From: Bacteroidota bacterium
GTDB lineage: Bacteria; Bacteroidota; Bacteroidia; Chitinophagales; BACL12
Direction: 5' to 3'
Length of the DNA stretch: 64,000 nt
Assembly (NCBI GenBank): GCA_016706865.1
Contig: JADJIS010000002.1
Location: 372,001 to 436,000, forward strand
Shown: positions 24,412-34,394 of the stretch, piece after piece
Position numbering within the stretch: position 1 is the first letter of the stretch
Layout of the letters: each line of letters starts with the position of its first letter
Position numbers and translations under genes: made by a program
Notes under the pieces: model-generated
The model's database searches: none
Seen by the model: only the letters and a program-made list of their open reading frames with translations
Told to the model about the DNA's origin: nothing

Positions 24412-26354
24412 TCAAACATTCGAAAACTCCTCAATCCTCAACTGCATCTCCTCCCATACTTCCATTTTTTTAGCATGGCTGTCCTTTAAGTTATTGTACT
24501 TGGCAAAAATATCAGCAGTATTCGGCAAATTATAAAACTCAGGATCGTTCATTTTCTTTTCTATTTCAGTGATCTCGGTTTCGAAGGCAGCAATTTCCTT
24601 TTCTGTTTTTTCAATTTCCTTTTTCAATTTAACAAGTTCGCGTTCCTTGTTTTTTTTATCATCAGAATTTTCTTTTGGTGCACTAACTATAACAGGAGTT
24701 TCTTTTTTCTTTACAGGTTTTTCTATTTTCTCCAGTTCGGCAAGAGAAGTTATTTTTTTTGCTTCCAGATAATCGTAAATATCACCGATATGTTCTTTAA
24801 TGCCTTTATTTTTAAATTCAAATACACGATTCGTAATTCCCTTTAAAAATCTCTGTCGTGGGAAACCACAATTACCGTTCCTTCAAAATTCTTTAATGCA
24901 TTTTTTAATACATCCTTGCTGCGCATGTCGAGGTGATTGGTCGGCTCATCCAGAATTAATAAATTGTAAGGCTCCAATAATAATTTACACATGGCAAGAC
25001 GCGATTTTTCTCCTCCCGACAAAACCTTTACTTTTTTGAACGATGCTTCTCCACCAAATAAAAATGCTCCGAGTAATGTCCTGATATGGGAACGCATTTC
25101 ACCCGCAGCAACTTTATCAATAGTATCAAATACGGTATCCTCACCACTTAATGTTTCTGCCTGATTTTGTGCATAATATCCAAGATTAACATTATGCCCG
25201 AGTTCCATCTCGCCGCTATATCTTTCAAGCCCTGCAATTATTTTCGACAAGGTTGATTTACCTTCCCCGTTCTTCCCCACAAAAGCAATTTTATCTCCGC
25301 GATGAATTTCAAAATCTATTTTATCGAGAATTAATTTTACATCATAGGTTTTAGAAAGGTCTTTTCCTGTTACAACCGTTTTTCCGGAGCGTTGTGGTTT
25401 TGGAAAATAAAAGTGAATGGTTGCAGTTTCTTCATCATCCACTTCTATCTCTTCTATCTTATCTAATTTTTTTATGAGTGATTGTGCAAACTTTGCTTTG
25501 TTTGCCTTTGCCCTGAATTTGTCAATTAGTTTTTCGGTGTGTTCAATATATTTTTCCTGATTTTTCTGTGCCGCTTTTTGCTGATCAATTCTTTCTTTTC
25601 TCAGCTCTACGAATTGCGAATAATTTGCAGGATAATCGTATATTTTTTTACTTACGATCTCAATAGTTCGTTTCGTTACATTATCTAAAAATGTTCTATC
25701 GTGGGAAACAATAATAATTGCTCCGGGATATGTTTCCAGATATTCTTCCAGCCATTGAATACTTTCAATATCCAAATGGTTGGTTGGCTCATCCAATAAA
25801 ACCAATTCCGGTTTACTCAAAAGAATTTTCGCAAGTTCAATACGCATTTGCCAACCACCGCTGAATGTTTCCACCGGCATATTAAAATCCTCACGCATAA
25901 ATCCCAATCCCATCAAAACCAATTCAATTTGTTTTTCAATGGTAGCAACATTTATGATCTCCAAACGATGAGAAACTTCCTGAATCTCATTTATCAGATC
26001 GTGGCATGAATCACTTTCGTAATCCGTTCTAACCGTAAGTTCATGTTCAATCTGATGCATACGTGCATCCAATTGCAGTGCTTCATTAAAGGCAGATTGC
26101 GTTTCTTCAAACACCGTTTTGCCCTTCATTTTACTCAGATCCTGGTGTAAATAGCCTATAAGACTGTCTTTTGGAAGAATTACCTGTCCGCTATCAGGCT
26201 TTTGAAGGCCACTCAATATTTTTAAAAGCGTGGATTTTCCGGCACCGTTTTTCCCCACCAAACCTACTCTGTCGTTCTCTTTTAAAGCGAAAGTAACCTC
26301 CTCAAATAAAAACTCACCACTAAAATGAATAGATAAATTTTGCACTGCTATCAT
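24412..26354 (-). CDS. ABC-F family ATPase, interrupted by a one-base frameshift
   Basis: Two in-frame ATPase halves: Walker A GKNGAGKS and GKNGEGKS, signatures FSGGWQ and LSGGEKSR, Walker B LVLLDEPTNHLD and LLILDEPTNHLD, with the ABC-F linker between. The first frame stops at 24843 just after VVSHDRDF, short of a normal end. One extra base in the A5 run at 24845-24849 restores LKGITNRVFEFKNKG and leads without a break into a Lys/Glu-rich coiled coil ending at 24412. Repaired length is 647 residues, normal for the Uup/YheS group. These soluble ATPases act on ribosomes. Could be an assembly error or a real mutation. Confidence 0.9.
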
Positions 26355-26358
26355 GGTG

Positions 26359-26366
26359 CAAAGGTA
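26359..26366 (-). promoter_or_regulatory. -7 promoter box TACCTTTG for the ABC-F gene
   Basis: Minus strand TAnnTTTG match ending four bases before the ATG, again implying a very short leader. A TTTC lies 21 bases upstream (26391-26388), one base off the -33 consensus. Confidence 0.5.
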
Positions 26367-26402
26367 AGGAGGATAATAAATATCTGTGAAAGAGAAGGAA
26401 AA

Positions 26403-28655
26403 CTAGTATATAAATTTAGTTTCTGCCATTTCGCCATCTCTAATAAAGGATAAAATATATACACCTTTAGCCAATGAAGGCATTTGAAGGTTTACTGTAT
26501 TTGCTCCCGCTCCAACATAAAGTTGATGTGAAGTGACAATAGCCCCATTCAAATCATAAATAATTATCTCAGACGAACCTGAAGACGGTGAAAATATGGT
26601 TAAATCCAAAAGATTTTCTGTAAATGTTTCATTATTAACAACCACAGAGGTATTCGTAATTTCACCGCTGTTAATTGCAATTATATTGGAATAGGAAAAT
26701 TCTTCATTTTCATCCACCTGTTTCAATCGATAATAATTAACTCCTTCAAAGGGATCTTTATCGATAAATCCATAATTGGAATTTTGGTTTGTGGTGCCAT
26801 TACCATCAACGTTTCCAATCGGATCAAATTGTAAACCGGTAGGCGAACGTTCAATTATAAAACCACTATTATTTTTTTCTAAAGCTGTAACCCAATTAAG
26901 ATAATTTTTCTTATCCTGATTATATCCACTGAAACTTAATAAATCAATTGGCAACAATAAACAGTTGTTGGTAACGGTAACATTATCAGTTGCAGTATTG
27001 CCACATGCATCCGTAATAGTTAATGTATATACCGTAACACCCATAGGAAAAATTACAAATACTGGGCTGCCGGTTAAAGGCCCCGGGGTCCAGGTATAGG
27101 TATATCCCGGGACACCATAATTAGGAGTAGATGCTGACAAATACCCTGATTGATCTGCACAATTTACTACGGTATATGCAGTTGCGCCTTCTGCAAGGGC
27201 GGTTACTTCGACAGTTCTTCCCTGAACTACAACAGATTGATCTGTTATTTTAAGACAAGTACTAGTGCAGGTCGATGGTGCTCCACCCGGGCAATAATTT
27301 CTTAATAACTGAACCTCAAAAGGCACTATCTGATCTACGCAAGAAGGCGGAAAGCAGGTTACTAAGGAAGGAATGCTTGTTCCAGTTGCTGGTGTCCAAA
27401 CACCACCAAAGTTACACATATTGCATATCCAATATCCACTTGTAGCACATGTGGTAACATAGGTCAAATAAATATTACTTAACCAACAACTAACCCCGCA
27501 AGCAGTTCCGGTTCTAATTGTATGATTAACGGTGCAATTTGTGAAGGTTGAATTAGCAGGTAAGGTAATATCAAATGTTAACGGGCAATAATCAGGAACA
27601 TAAGCACTTCCACTTGTGCCTGCCCACACAGTTGAGACAGTTACAAAGGGGTCGATCACAATAGGAAACACCCTGTTCTCTGATGTAATCCATTTGTTAT
27701 TCAAATAAATTTGTAGTAACCATTTATCATCTGCATGTTTAATTTTATAACCTATCAAATTGTTTTCAAAACCCTTATACTGAGTTGAATCCATACTATT
27801 ATCATTTACTGTAAGCCCACTATATCGTATTAATTCTCGCCCGAATGCATCATTAATTATAAGTTCTCCTTTCCAGAGCCCATCACCAATAAATTCCCCC
27901 TCATATGGATCGTATTCCAAAGAATAATTGGAAGGGATATTTATAGTTTCCTCAATAATTGTATATTCACTCTCAATATCAACACTGTTTAAATTATATA
28001 TTGTAAAAATGGATTCTACAGATCCTTTGCCAAATAATTCTTTCAATTCTATTCCATCCCATGCATTTTCATAAATACATCCATCTTCCCCTACCGTAAC
28101 ATGCGTGTTATTTATTTTTTCGTCACCGTAAGATTTTTTTAAACTAAAAAATTGATTGAATTTATATTCAAATTCCGGGGTAATTTGTATTGCTGCAAAA
28201 TGGGATTCAATATCTAATCGGGTAGGATTAAGTTGCTGATTCGCATAAAAAATATGATTGTTTTCCGAAGAAGGTTTTAACCTAGGGTCAATGGTCAGCA
28301 ATTCTCCTTTTTCATTTTTATAATGTAAATCGTTATAAGAAGTAACTAAAGAAAATAATTGCCCCGAGGAGTTTTTATCTACAAAATATTTGGAGTTAGG
28401 AGTTCTTTTATGAATTAATTCATAACAGTCAGTACAGGGCGCCCCATATTGTAAGGTTCCAAACTCGGGATGAGTTAGAAAATTTTCAGGGGTGAGCTGA
28501 GTTAATTCCTGATTAATCTCCTTTTGTATTTTACTAAACCCACTAAAATTATAATTTCTGTTGGGACCTAAGGATTGAACCTGTGCATAAGCCTCCCATC
28601 TCGAAATTAGTAGACAAATTCCGATAAATAAGATACAGAGAATTTTCGTTTTCAT
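26403..28655 (-). CDS. Large T9SS-exported surface protein
   Basis: 750 residues. A signal peptide ends near AYAQ. Residues ~25-330 carry no recognised domain; the middle (~350-560) is Cys- and Gly-rich with repeated TC motifs and Ig/PKD-like strands (SPVFVIFPMGVTVYTLTITDACGNTATDNVTV). Residues ~570-660 resemble the fibronectin-like NWVTALEKNNSGFIIERS module common before T9SS tails. The end (~670-750) is a type A sorting domain finishing LAKGVYILSFI. Probably exported and surface bound; no catalytic motif seen. Confidence 0.85.
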   Translation of the reverse strand: MKTKILCILFIGICLLISRWEAYAQVQSLGPNRNYNFSGFSKIQKEINQELTQLTPENFLTHPEFGTLQYGAPCTDCYELIHKRTPNSKYFVDKNSSGQLFSLVTSYNDLHYKNEKGELLTIDPRLKPSSENNHIFYANQQLNPTRLDIESHFAAIQITPEFEYKFNQFFSLKKSYGDEKINNTHVTVGEDGCIYENAWDGIELKELFGKGSVESIFTIYNLNSVDIESEYTIIEETINIPSNYSLEYDPYEGEFIGDGLWKGELIINDAFGRELIRYSGLTVNDNSMDSTQYKGFENNLIGYKIKHADDKWLLQIYLNNKWITSENRVFPIVIDPFVTVSTVWAGTSGSAYVPDYCPLTFDITLPANSTFTNCTVNHTIRTGTACGVSCWLSNIYLTYVTTCATSGYWICNMCNFGGVWTPATGTSIPSLVTCFPPSCVDQIVPFEVQLLRNYCPGGAPSTCTSTCLKITDQSVVVQGRTVEVTALAEGATAYTVVNCADQSGYLSASTPNYGVPGYTYTWTPGPLTGSPVFVIFPMGVTVYTLTITDACGNTATDNVTVTNNCLLLPIDLLSFSGYNQDKKNYLNWVTALEKNNSGFIIERSPTGLQFDPIGNVDGNGTTNQNSNYGFIDKDPFEGVNYYRLKQVDENEEFSYSNIIAINSGEITNTSVVVNNETFTENLLDLTIFSPSSGSSEIIIYDLNGAIVTSHQLYVGAGANTVNLQMPSLAKGVYILSFIRDGEMAETKFIY

Positions 28656-28870
28656 AGCAGTCCAATTAGTAACGCATCAATTTTTTTATTGGTTACTTGT
28701 GTGTTAAATTTTTCTGATTTAAATTCTATTTATTGAACTATTTTAACTAAAAGGATTGTAAAATAGCCTGAATAAATTAAGGAATAACAACTGTGTATTT
28801 CATACAAAACAGCAATAAACTACATCGGCTTTTGATTAAAAATCGAATATTATATATACTGACTTAAGCC

Positions 28871-28878
28871 TAATTTTG
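28871..28878 (+). promoter_or_regulatory. -7 promoter box TAATTTTG for the DUF2461 gene
   Basis: Exact TAnnTTTG match 17 bases before the ATG at 28896. No -33 TTTG at consensus spacing. The rest of 28656-28870 is AT-rich and shows no other feature. Confidence 0.45.
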
Positions 28879-28895
28879 CCTAAAAATATAGTAAA

Positions 28896-29564
28896 ATGAT
28901 AATATTTCAAAAGCAAACCTTGAAATTTCTTGCTCAACTCGACAAAAACAACAACAAACCATGGTTTGAGCAGCACAGGCCTGAGTTTGAGGCAGCCAAA
29001 GCCAACTTTTTGGAATTCAATACCGAACTTATATCCAAAATGCAAAAAATGGACAATTCCCTTCTGGGGTTGGATCCTAAAAAAACGGTTTTCAGAATCA
29101 ACAGGGATGTGCGGTTCTCGAAGGATAAAAGTCCTTATAAAAATAACATGGGAACTGCCATGAGTAAAGGGGGAAAAAATATGATGACAGCGGGATATTA
29201 TTTCCATTTACAGCCAGGCAATAAATCATTTGCCGCAATTGGTTCCTATATGCCGGCACCGGAAATTTTGCAGAGTATAAGGCAAGAAATTGATTACGAT
29301 CTCGAAGCCTTTAAAAAAATTATACAGGCTGCTTCGTTTAAAAAATATTTTGATGGATTTGATGATATTGAAAGATTAAAAACTGTTCCTAAAGGATATA
29401 CCATCGATAATCCGGCAATTGAATATCTTAAGAACAGAAGTTTTGTTGTCTCCAAATACTTTACAGATAAGGAAGTTCAATCACCCGATTTTTTAAGTGA
29501 GCTTCTTAAATGTTACAAGGCAGCTTATCCTTTGGTCTTATTTTTACACAGGGCGGAAAAATGA
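28896..29564 (+). CDS. DUF2461 domain protein
   Basis: 222 residues, nearly all one DUF2461 domain. Diagnostic segments are LAQLDKNNNKPWFEQHR near the start, VFRINRDVRFSKDKSPYKNNMG (~65-86) and AGYYFHLQPGNKSFAAIGSYMPAP (~100-122). It has no signal peptide and should be cytoplasmic. The biochemical function of this widespread family is unknown. Followed at 40 bases by the CHU_C-type gene on the same strand. Confidence 0.93.
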   Translation: MIIFQKQTLKFLAQLDKNNNKPWFEQHRPEFEAAKANFLEFNTELISKMQKMDNSLLGLDPKKTVFRINRDVRFSKDKSPYKNNMGTAMSKGGKNMMTAGYYFHLQPGNKSFAAIGSYMPAPEILQSIRQEIDYDLEAFKKIIQAASFKKYFDGFDDIERLKTVPKGYTIDNPAIEYLKNRSFVVSKYFTDKEVQSPDFLSELLKCYKAAYPLVLFLHRAEK

Positions 29565-29603
29565 CGATGCTCATTTTTTTATAGCGGAAAATTGATTACT
29601 TTC

Positions 29604-31475
29604 ATGCTTGAAATGCGCAGCCTCCTCCTTTTATTGCTTTTGAGCTTATCATTTCGGATCAATTTTGCCCAGAGCATAATCGCATATCCGGATACGGTGA
29701 TCTGCAGTTCAGAACCTGTATGGTTATTTACAACAGTAGATGGAAGTTACGGAACAGAAGAATATACCTATGAATCGGTGCCTTATGCACCCGAACCGAT
29801 TTCAGGAACTGTACATAATATGGTTGATGATACGCATGTGGGCCCTTTTTCAATAGGATTTGATTTTTGTTATTTTGGAGAGGTCTATACACAGTTTTAT
29901 ATTGCGTCCAACGGTTGGATCAGTTTTTTAACTCCAAGTGGAGCAATGGATGTTAACTGGACTCCCGATGGTCCCATCCCCGATGCAGCAGCAGGAGTTC
30001 CTAAAGCGGCAATATTTGGTACCTGGACAGACTGGCACTCCGGTTTGTGTACAAATTGTATTTTTCACGAAGTAGTTGGCACTGCACCTAACAGAAAATT
30101 GATTGTGAGTTGGGAGGATGTGCCTTTATTTTCCTGTACCGGTTTCGAAGGAACTTTTCAGATCGTATTATATGAAACCACAAATCAGATAGATAATCAT
30201 CTCACTTCCGTTGATGTTTGTGCGGGGTGGGACCTTGGTATTGCAACTCAAGGCATATTAAATGAAGACGGAACACAGGGTTATGCTATTGCAGGAAGAA
30301 ATGCCACTGCCTGGTCGGCGACAAACGAAACCTGGATATGGTTGCCAAGTGCAATTACCTGGTATGAAACAGCCACAGGTATAGAAATTGGAACAGGTGA
30401 TAGTATAGAAGTATCGCCAACTGTAACCACCACTTATACCGCAGACGTAATTTTATGTGATGGAACTATTGTGTCCGACGATGTTACGGTAACCATAGTT
30501 ACACCATATGATGTGGTAGTGGATGTTCAAAATATAACCTGCAACGGAGATGCCAATGCCTGGATAGATGTAGATGTTTCTGGGAATGTTAATCCTATCA
30601 CTTATTCCTGGTCAACAGGTGATATAACCGATAGCATCTACGATCTTGGGCCCGGTGTTTATACAATTACCATTCAGGAAGAAGATGGATGTGCTTATTT
30701 TGAGGAGATCATCATTACCGAACCGCCATTATTAACCTTAGATACCATATTGACCGGAAACATAACTTGTTTTGGGGGGAATGATGGAATTGTGGAGTTG
30801 GATCCAAACGGAGGTGTTTTGCCTTATTTATTTAGTTTCGATGGAGTAACTTGGCAAACAGATAGCAATTTTACCACCATGTATGCAGGAGTATACACTT
30901 TTTATGTAAAAGATGCCTATGGTTGCACTGTCACTTTCAGCACTGTTGTGCTTGACCAGCCGGCACCTATTATTGTTGATGCAGGTCCCAACCAAACCGT
31001 TCCCTATGGAAGTTCTGTGATACTGGAAGCTACTTCACCATCCGACCCGATCACCTCCATAGTATGGACACCAACTGATTGGTTAAGTTGCACCGATTGT
31101 ATGCAACCTACCGCTTCTCCAACATTTAATACTACATATTATATTACCATAACCGATGCAAATGGTTGCACTGCCACCGACTCTGTAATTGTTTGGGTGG
31201 ATATAGATTTTAATGTGCCCAATGCCTTTACTCCAAATGGAGATGGGTTAAACGACCTGTTTAATATACAAACCGATCTTCTTATTTCTTATAGTATCAC
31301 AATTTATAACCGATGGGGTTCTGTTATTTTTGCTTCTAATGACGTGAGGATAGGCTGGGATGGTAATTTTCAAGGAAAACCACAGGAAATTGGGGTTTAC
31401 ATTTATGAGATCAAGTCGGTTTCAACACTAAATACGCCAATATCAAAATCCGGTACAGTCACACTTTTGAGGTAA
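29604..31475 (+). CDS. Surface protein with SprB-type repeats and gliding-type (CHU_C) T9SS tail
   Basis: 623 residues from ATG 29604; ATG 29613, which begins MRSLLLLLLL, is an equally good start, while a TTG at 29592 is less likely. Signal peptide, then a ~200-residue beta domain with GWISFLTPSGAMDVNW. Two SprB-like repeats follow (VQNITCNGDANAWIDVDVSG ~310 and GNITCFGGNDGIVELDPNGG ~390), then an Ig-like region. The tail PNAFTPNGDGLNDLFNI...YNRWG...GVYIYEIK is the type B gliding-motility-associated C-terminal domain. Predicted exported by T9SS and held at the surface; adhesion or motility role inferred from family. Confidence 0.92.
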   Translation: MLEMRSLLLLLLLSLSFRINFAQSIIAYPDTVICSSEPVWLFTTVDGSYGTEEYTYESVPYAPEPISGTVHNMVDDTHVGPFSIGFDFCYFGEVYTQFYIASNGWISFLTPSGAMDVNWTPDGPIPDAAAGVPKAAIFGTWTDWHSGLCTNCIFHEVVGTAPNRKLIVSWEDVPLFSCTGFEGTFQIVLYETTNQIDNHLTSVDVCAGWDLGIATQGILNEDGTQGYAIAGRNATAWSATNETWIWLPSAITWYETATGIEIGTGDSIEVSPTVTTTYTADVILCDGTIVSDDVTVTIVTPYDVVVDVQNITCNGDANAWIDVDVSGNVNPITYSWSTGDITDSIYDLGPGVYTITIQEEDGCAYFEEIIITEPPLLTLDTILTGNITCFGGNDGIVELDPNGGVLPYLFSFDGVTWQTDSNFTTMYAGVYTFYVKDAYGCTVTFSTVVLDQPAPIIVDAGPNQTVPYGSSVILEATSPSDPITSIVWTPTDWLSCTDCMQPTASPTFNTTYYITITDANGCTATDSVIVWVDIDFNVPNAFTPNGDGLNDLFNIQTDLLISYSITIYNRWGSVIFASNDVRIGWDGNFQGKPQEIGVYIYEIKSVSTLNTPISKSGTVTLLR

Positions 31476-31503
31476 GTTTGTGCACAAAGCAGTTACTTTT
31501 GGT

Positions 31504-31548
31504 GCAATAGCCAATTAATTGGTTGCATGCGTGCAAATTTTTTTTTAA
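31504..31548 (+). terminator. Probable terminator region after the CHU_C protein
   Basis: GCAA-TAG-CCAATT at 31504-31516 pairs with AATTGG-TTGC (31517-31526); an overlapping TTGCA/TGCAA hairpin (31523-31536) is followed by nine T. Either could terminate; the two are mutually exclusive. Confidence 0.45.
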
Positions 31549-31554
31549 TTTTTT

Positions 31555-31585
31555 TTTGGTTTTCTCGTTTTATACTATAGCTTTG
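31555..31585 (+). promoter_or_regulatory. Complete Bacteroidota promoter upstream of the OmpA-family gene
   Basis: TTTG (31555-31558), 19-base spacer, TAGCTTTG (31578-31585). Predicted start near 31589, leaving a leader of about 230 bases before the ATG at 31820. A second -7-like TACTTTTG (31494-31501) lies further upstream without a partner. The long AT-rich leader shows no strong fold by eye. Confidence 0.65.
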
Positions 31586-31819
31586 TTTCAATTAATTGCG
31601 AGAGTAAGGGTTGATCGAAATTTTTATTATGTTAAAATGGAGCTTCGATTAACTAAAAATAGGTAAAGAATGCCTTTATTTTTAAAATTTCGCAAAAAAA
31701 GTTGACAAAATTGCGACTCCGATTTGCATAAGAACAATAGGGGTTATAGTTTTGCCCACATATTAGGTTATTTTATACATTATAGAATTTAAAATATTAT
31801 TAACTTTAATTAATACGTC

Positions 31820-33416
31820 ATGATTAGTAGAAAACTCACGTTTGCGGTACTGTTGCTGGTTGGCATCATTACCATTGGCCAAAGCCAAACATCTTCATTT
31901 CCTCCAAAACCTGCCAATAAATGGCAACTTGGATTGAACCTTGGAGTTCCCCAGATTCTGGGTGATATTAAATCTGAACCTTTTGGTGGTAACCACACGC
32001 CTGCTTTTGGTGTTGGTTTAAACATCCGTAAAAGTTTAGGGTATCTTTTATCAATGCGTTTGCATGGTATGTATGGGCATTGCTTACGGACAGGACTTCG
32101 TTCAAGGTTCATTTGCATTTAATAAAACACTTAATGGTGCATTTTCAAACAGCACAAATGAAAACTACTCAACAGGTGCCGATTATACCGGTAACGTTTG
32201 GGTACCAAATTACAAAACAACCATAGGTCATGGATCATTGGACCTTATGGTTAATATTAACAACCTTAATTTCCACACTGCATCATCTAAATTCTTAGTA
32301 TATGCATTTGTAGGTGTGGGTGGTTTTATGTTTAATACGAAAATGGATGCGTTGAATGGTGAAACACCATATGACTACGCTGCCATTCTCGGAGCTTTCG
32401 GTTCTCAGAATACATCAGAAAAAGAGCGTATCGATGCGATACATGCTGTTTTGGATGGTGAATATGAAACACAAGCGGAAGTTGCTGCACCAGCTGCACG
32501 TGCGGAAGGTGAAGTTAGAGGAACTTGGATTCGTAACCCTAGTATTTCAGGTGGTTTCGGTTTTTCTTACAGAATCGGAACTAACATGGAAATCGGTTTA
32601 GAGCACAGAGCTTCTCATTACTTCGACGACTTAGCAGATGGTCAGCGTTGGGAATTGGATGGTGACTATACAGATCACTTTGACATGTTCCAATATACTA
32701 ACCTTACCTTTGGTATCAACTTAGGTAAATCTGAATCAGTAGATCCACTTTGGGAATTAAACCCTTTAACATACTTGTATGATAAAGTTGCATCTATCGA
32801 TCCTGAAAACTTATTAAAAGATTCAGATAACGACGGTGTTATCGATTACTTAGATAAAGAACCAAATACAGCAGAAGGAGTTCCGGTTGACACACATGGT
32901 GTTAGTTTAGACTCTGATAAAGACGGTTGTCCGGATTCAGAAGATCCTGAACCATTCTCTTCTCCTGTTCTTCCTATGGAAAATTGCCAAAACGTTCATG
33001 TAACAATGAATGAAGTTAAAGCATATGTTGACAAAGCTTTAGAAGGCGTAAGCCGCGATGGCGGTGGAGCTGCTGACTGGATCTTACCTTATATATTCTT
33101 TGACTTAAACAAATATGATATCCGTCCGGATGCAGTACCTACCTTAAATCAGGTTGCTGAGATCATGAACAGATACAAAAAATTAGAAGTTAATGTTGTA
33201 GGTCACACCGATACTCAAGGTAGCGAATCAATGAATATGAAATTATCTGAAAATCGTTCTAAATCAGCTATTGCTTACCTTACTAAAAAAGGTGTTCCTG
33301 AAAGCAGAATGAAGATCGTTTATAAAGGTGAATCTGAAGTTATTATTGAAGGTGCCAAAAATGATGAAGAACACCAAATGAATCGTCGTGTGGAATTCCA
33401 CATCATCAAGAATTAA
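31820..33416 (+). CDS. OmpA-family outer membrane protein, interrupted by a one-base frameshift
   Basis: The frame from ATG 31820 (signal peptide ending IGQSQ, barrel start KWQLGLNLGVPQILGD) breaks at a GGG run at 32075-32077. Removing one G joins it to a second frame, giving LHGMYG-IAYGQDFVQG and a 531-residue protein. The N-terminal half is an outer-membrane barrel; next come TSP3-like calcium repeats DSDNDGVIDYLDKEPN and DSDKDGCPDSEDPEP, then an OmpA domain with FFDLNKYDIRPDA, VGHTDTQGSE and NRRVEF intact for peptidoglycan binding. It anchors the outer membrane to the wall. Strong promoter upstream, strong terminator downstream. Confidence 0.93.
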
Positions 33417-33447
33417 TACTGATATATACATATAATCATGACAGCCT

Positions 33448-33481
33448 AAGGGGTGGAGTAATATCCACCCCTTATTTTTTT
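33448..33481 (+). terminator. Strong intrinsic terminator after the OmpA-family gene
   Basis: A perfect 10-bp stem, AAGGGGTGGA (33448-33457) with TCCACCCCTT (33464-33473), six-base loop, followed by ATTTTTTT. Lies 32 bases after the stop codon. Confidence 0.92.
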
Positions 33482-33501
33482 ATCACAGGGTCAAGGATTT
33501 T

Positions 33502-33648
33502 GGATCGCGGATTTTAATGGGATTTCACTGATTGCGCGGATTTATTTTTTGGATCACGGATTTTATGGAGATTACACGGATTGCGCGGATTTATTTTTTG
33601 GATCGCGGATTTTATGGGGATTTCGCGGATTGCGCGGATTTTAGTTTG
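33502..33648 (+). repeat. 49-bp tandem repeat, three copies
   Basis: Copies start at 33502, 33551 and 33600, each beginning GGATCGCGGATTTTA or a close variant and containing GATTGCGCGGATTT. Exact period 49. Fills the gap between the OmpA gene and its short paralogue; no coding potential. Confidence 0.85.
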
Positions 33649-33684
33649 TTGAAGTAATTTTTTAGTTTTATATGGATTTAGATA

Positions 33685-34386
33685 ATGCTTCGAATAATAA
33701 TCATATCTGTAGTTTGTTTTGTTTGTACTTCTGTTAATGGGCAGAATCAAAATGTGGTGGAGAAAAAAATTCCTCATTTGTATTTTCCTTATGAGCAGGT
33801 GGAGAAAAATTCGGTGCAGGTTAAATCTGCTTCAATTATTGTGGATACGGATAATGATGGTGTGCTTGATGAATTTGATAAGGAAATAAATTCGCCTTCG
33901 GGTTTTCCTGTTGATGTATTTGGTGTTTCGGTGGATAGTGATAATGATGGTTGTTTGGATTTTGAAGATATGGAGCCATTTTCCTCTCCGGTAATTCCGA
34001 TTGAAAATTGTGTTAATATAATTGTCGGCGGATGCGACATAAAATCTGACAGTGAATCAAAATGGAGGGGTCTTGATTGTCATGGAATCCCAATGATATT
34101 TTTTGATGTAAATTCAATTAATATAGGCAAAGAGGACCTCCCTGTTTTAAACCAGGTATTTGAAATATTAAAACGATATCCGCAATTTAAATTGAATGTA
34201 TCCGGAAGTATCAATAATACTGAAAATGAAGAACTTATAATGGCAAGAGTAAAAATTGTAACCAAATATCTACTTAATCAGGGCATATCGGAGAATCGTT
34301 TAGTAATAAAGTTTAATATTGATAAAGAAAATAATTTGTCATCTGATTTATTAGACTCTAATGTTGCTTTTAATGTAATTCAATAA
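33685..34386 (+). CDS. Short degenerate paralogue of the OmpA-family protein
   Basis: 233 residues. Signal peptide ending SVNGQ, then two TSP3-like repeats (DTDNDGVLDEFDKEIN, DSDNDGCLDFEDMEP) and the same PFSSPVIPIENC junction as the upstream protein, then an OmpA-like domain. The barrel is absent. Compared with the upstream copy, the peptidoglycan-binding stretch VGHTDTQGSE is replaced by VSGSINNTEN and NRRVEF by DSNVAF, so both the Asp and the Arg of the diaminopimelate site are lost. Its FFDVNSINIGKEDLPVLNQV still matches well. Probably a local duplicate with altered or lost wall binding. Soluble periplasmic protein predicted. Confidence 0.85.
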   Translation: MLRIIIISVVCFVCTSVNGQNQNVVEKKIPHLYFPYEQVEKNSVQVKSASIIVDTDNDGVLDEFDKEINSPSGFPVDVFGVSVDSDNDGCLDFEDMEPFSSPVIPIENCVNIIVGGCDIKSDSESKWRGLDCHGIPMIFFDVNSINIGKEDLPVLNQVFEILKRYPQFKLNVSGSINNTENEELIMARVKIVTKYLLNQGISENRLVIKFNIDKENNLSSDLLDSNVAFNVIQ

Positions 34387-34394
34387 TTATCATA

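Noticed and set aside
24843..24849. Programmed -1 frameshifting in the ABC-F gene
   Set aside because: The run does not form an in-phase X XXY YYZ slippery heptamer in the zero frame, and the family is not known for programmed shifts. A homopolymer indel is simpler.
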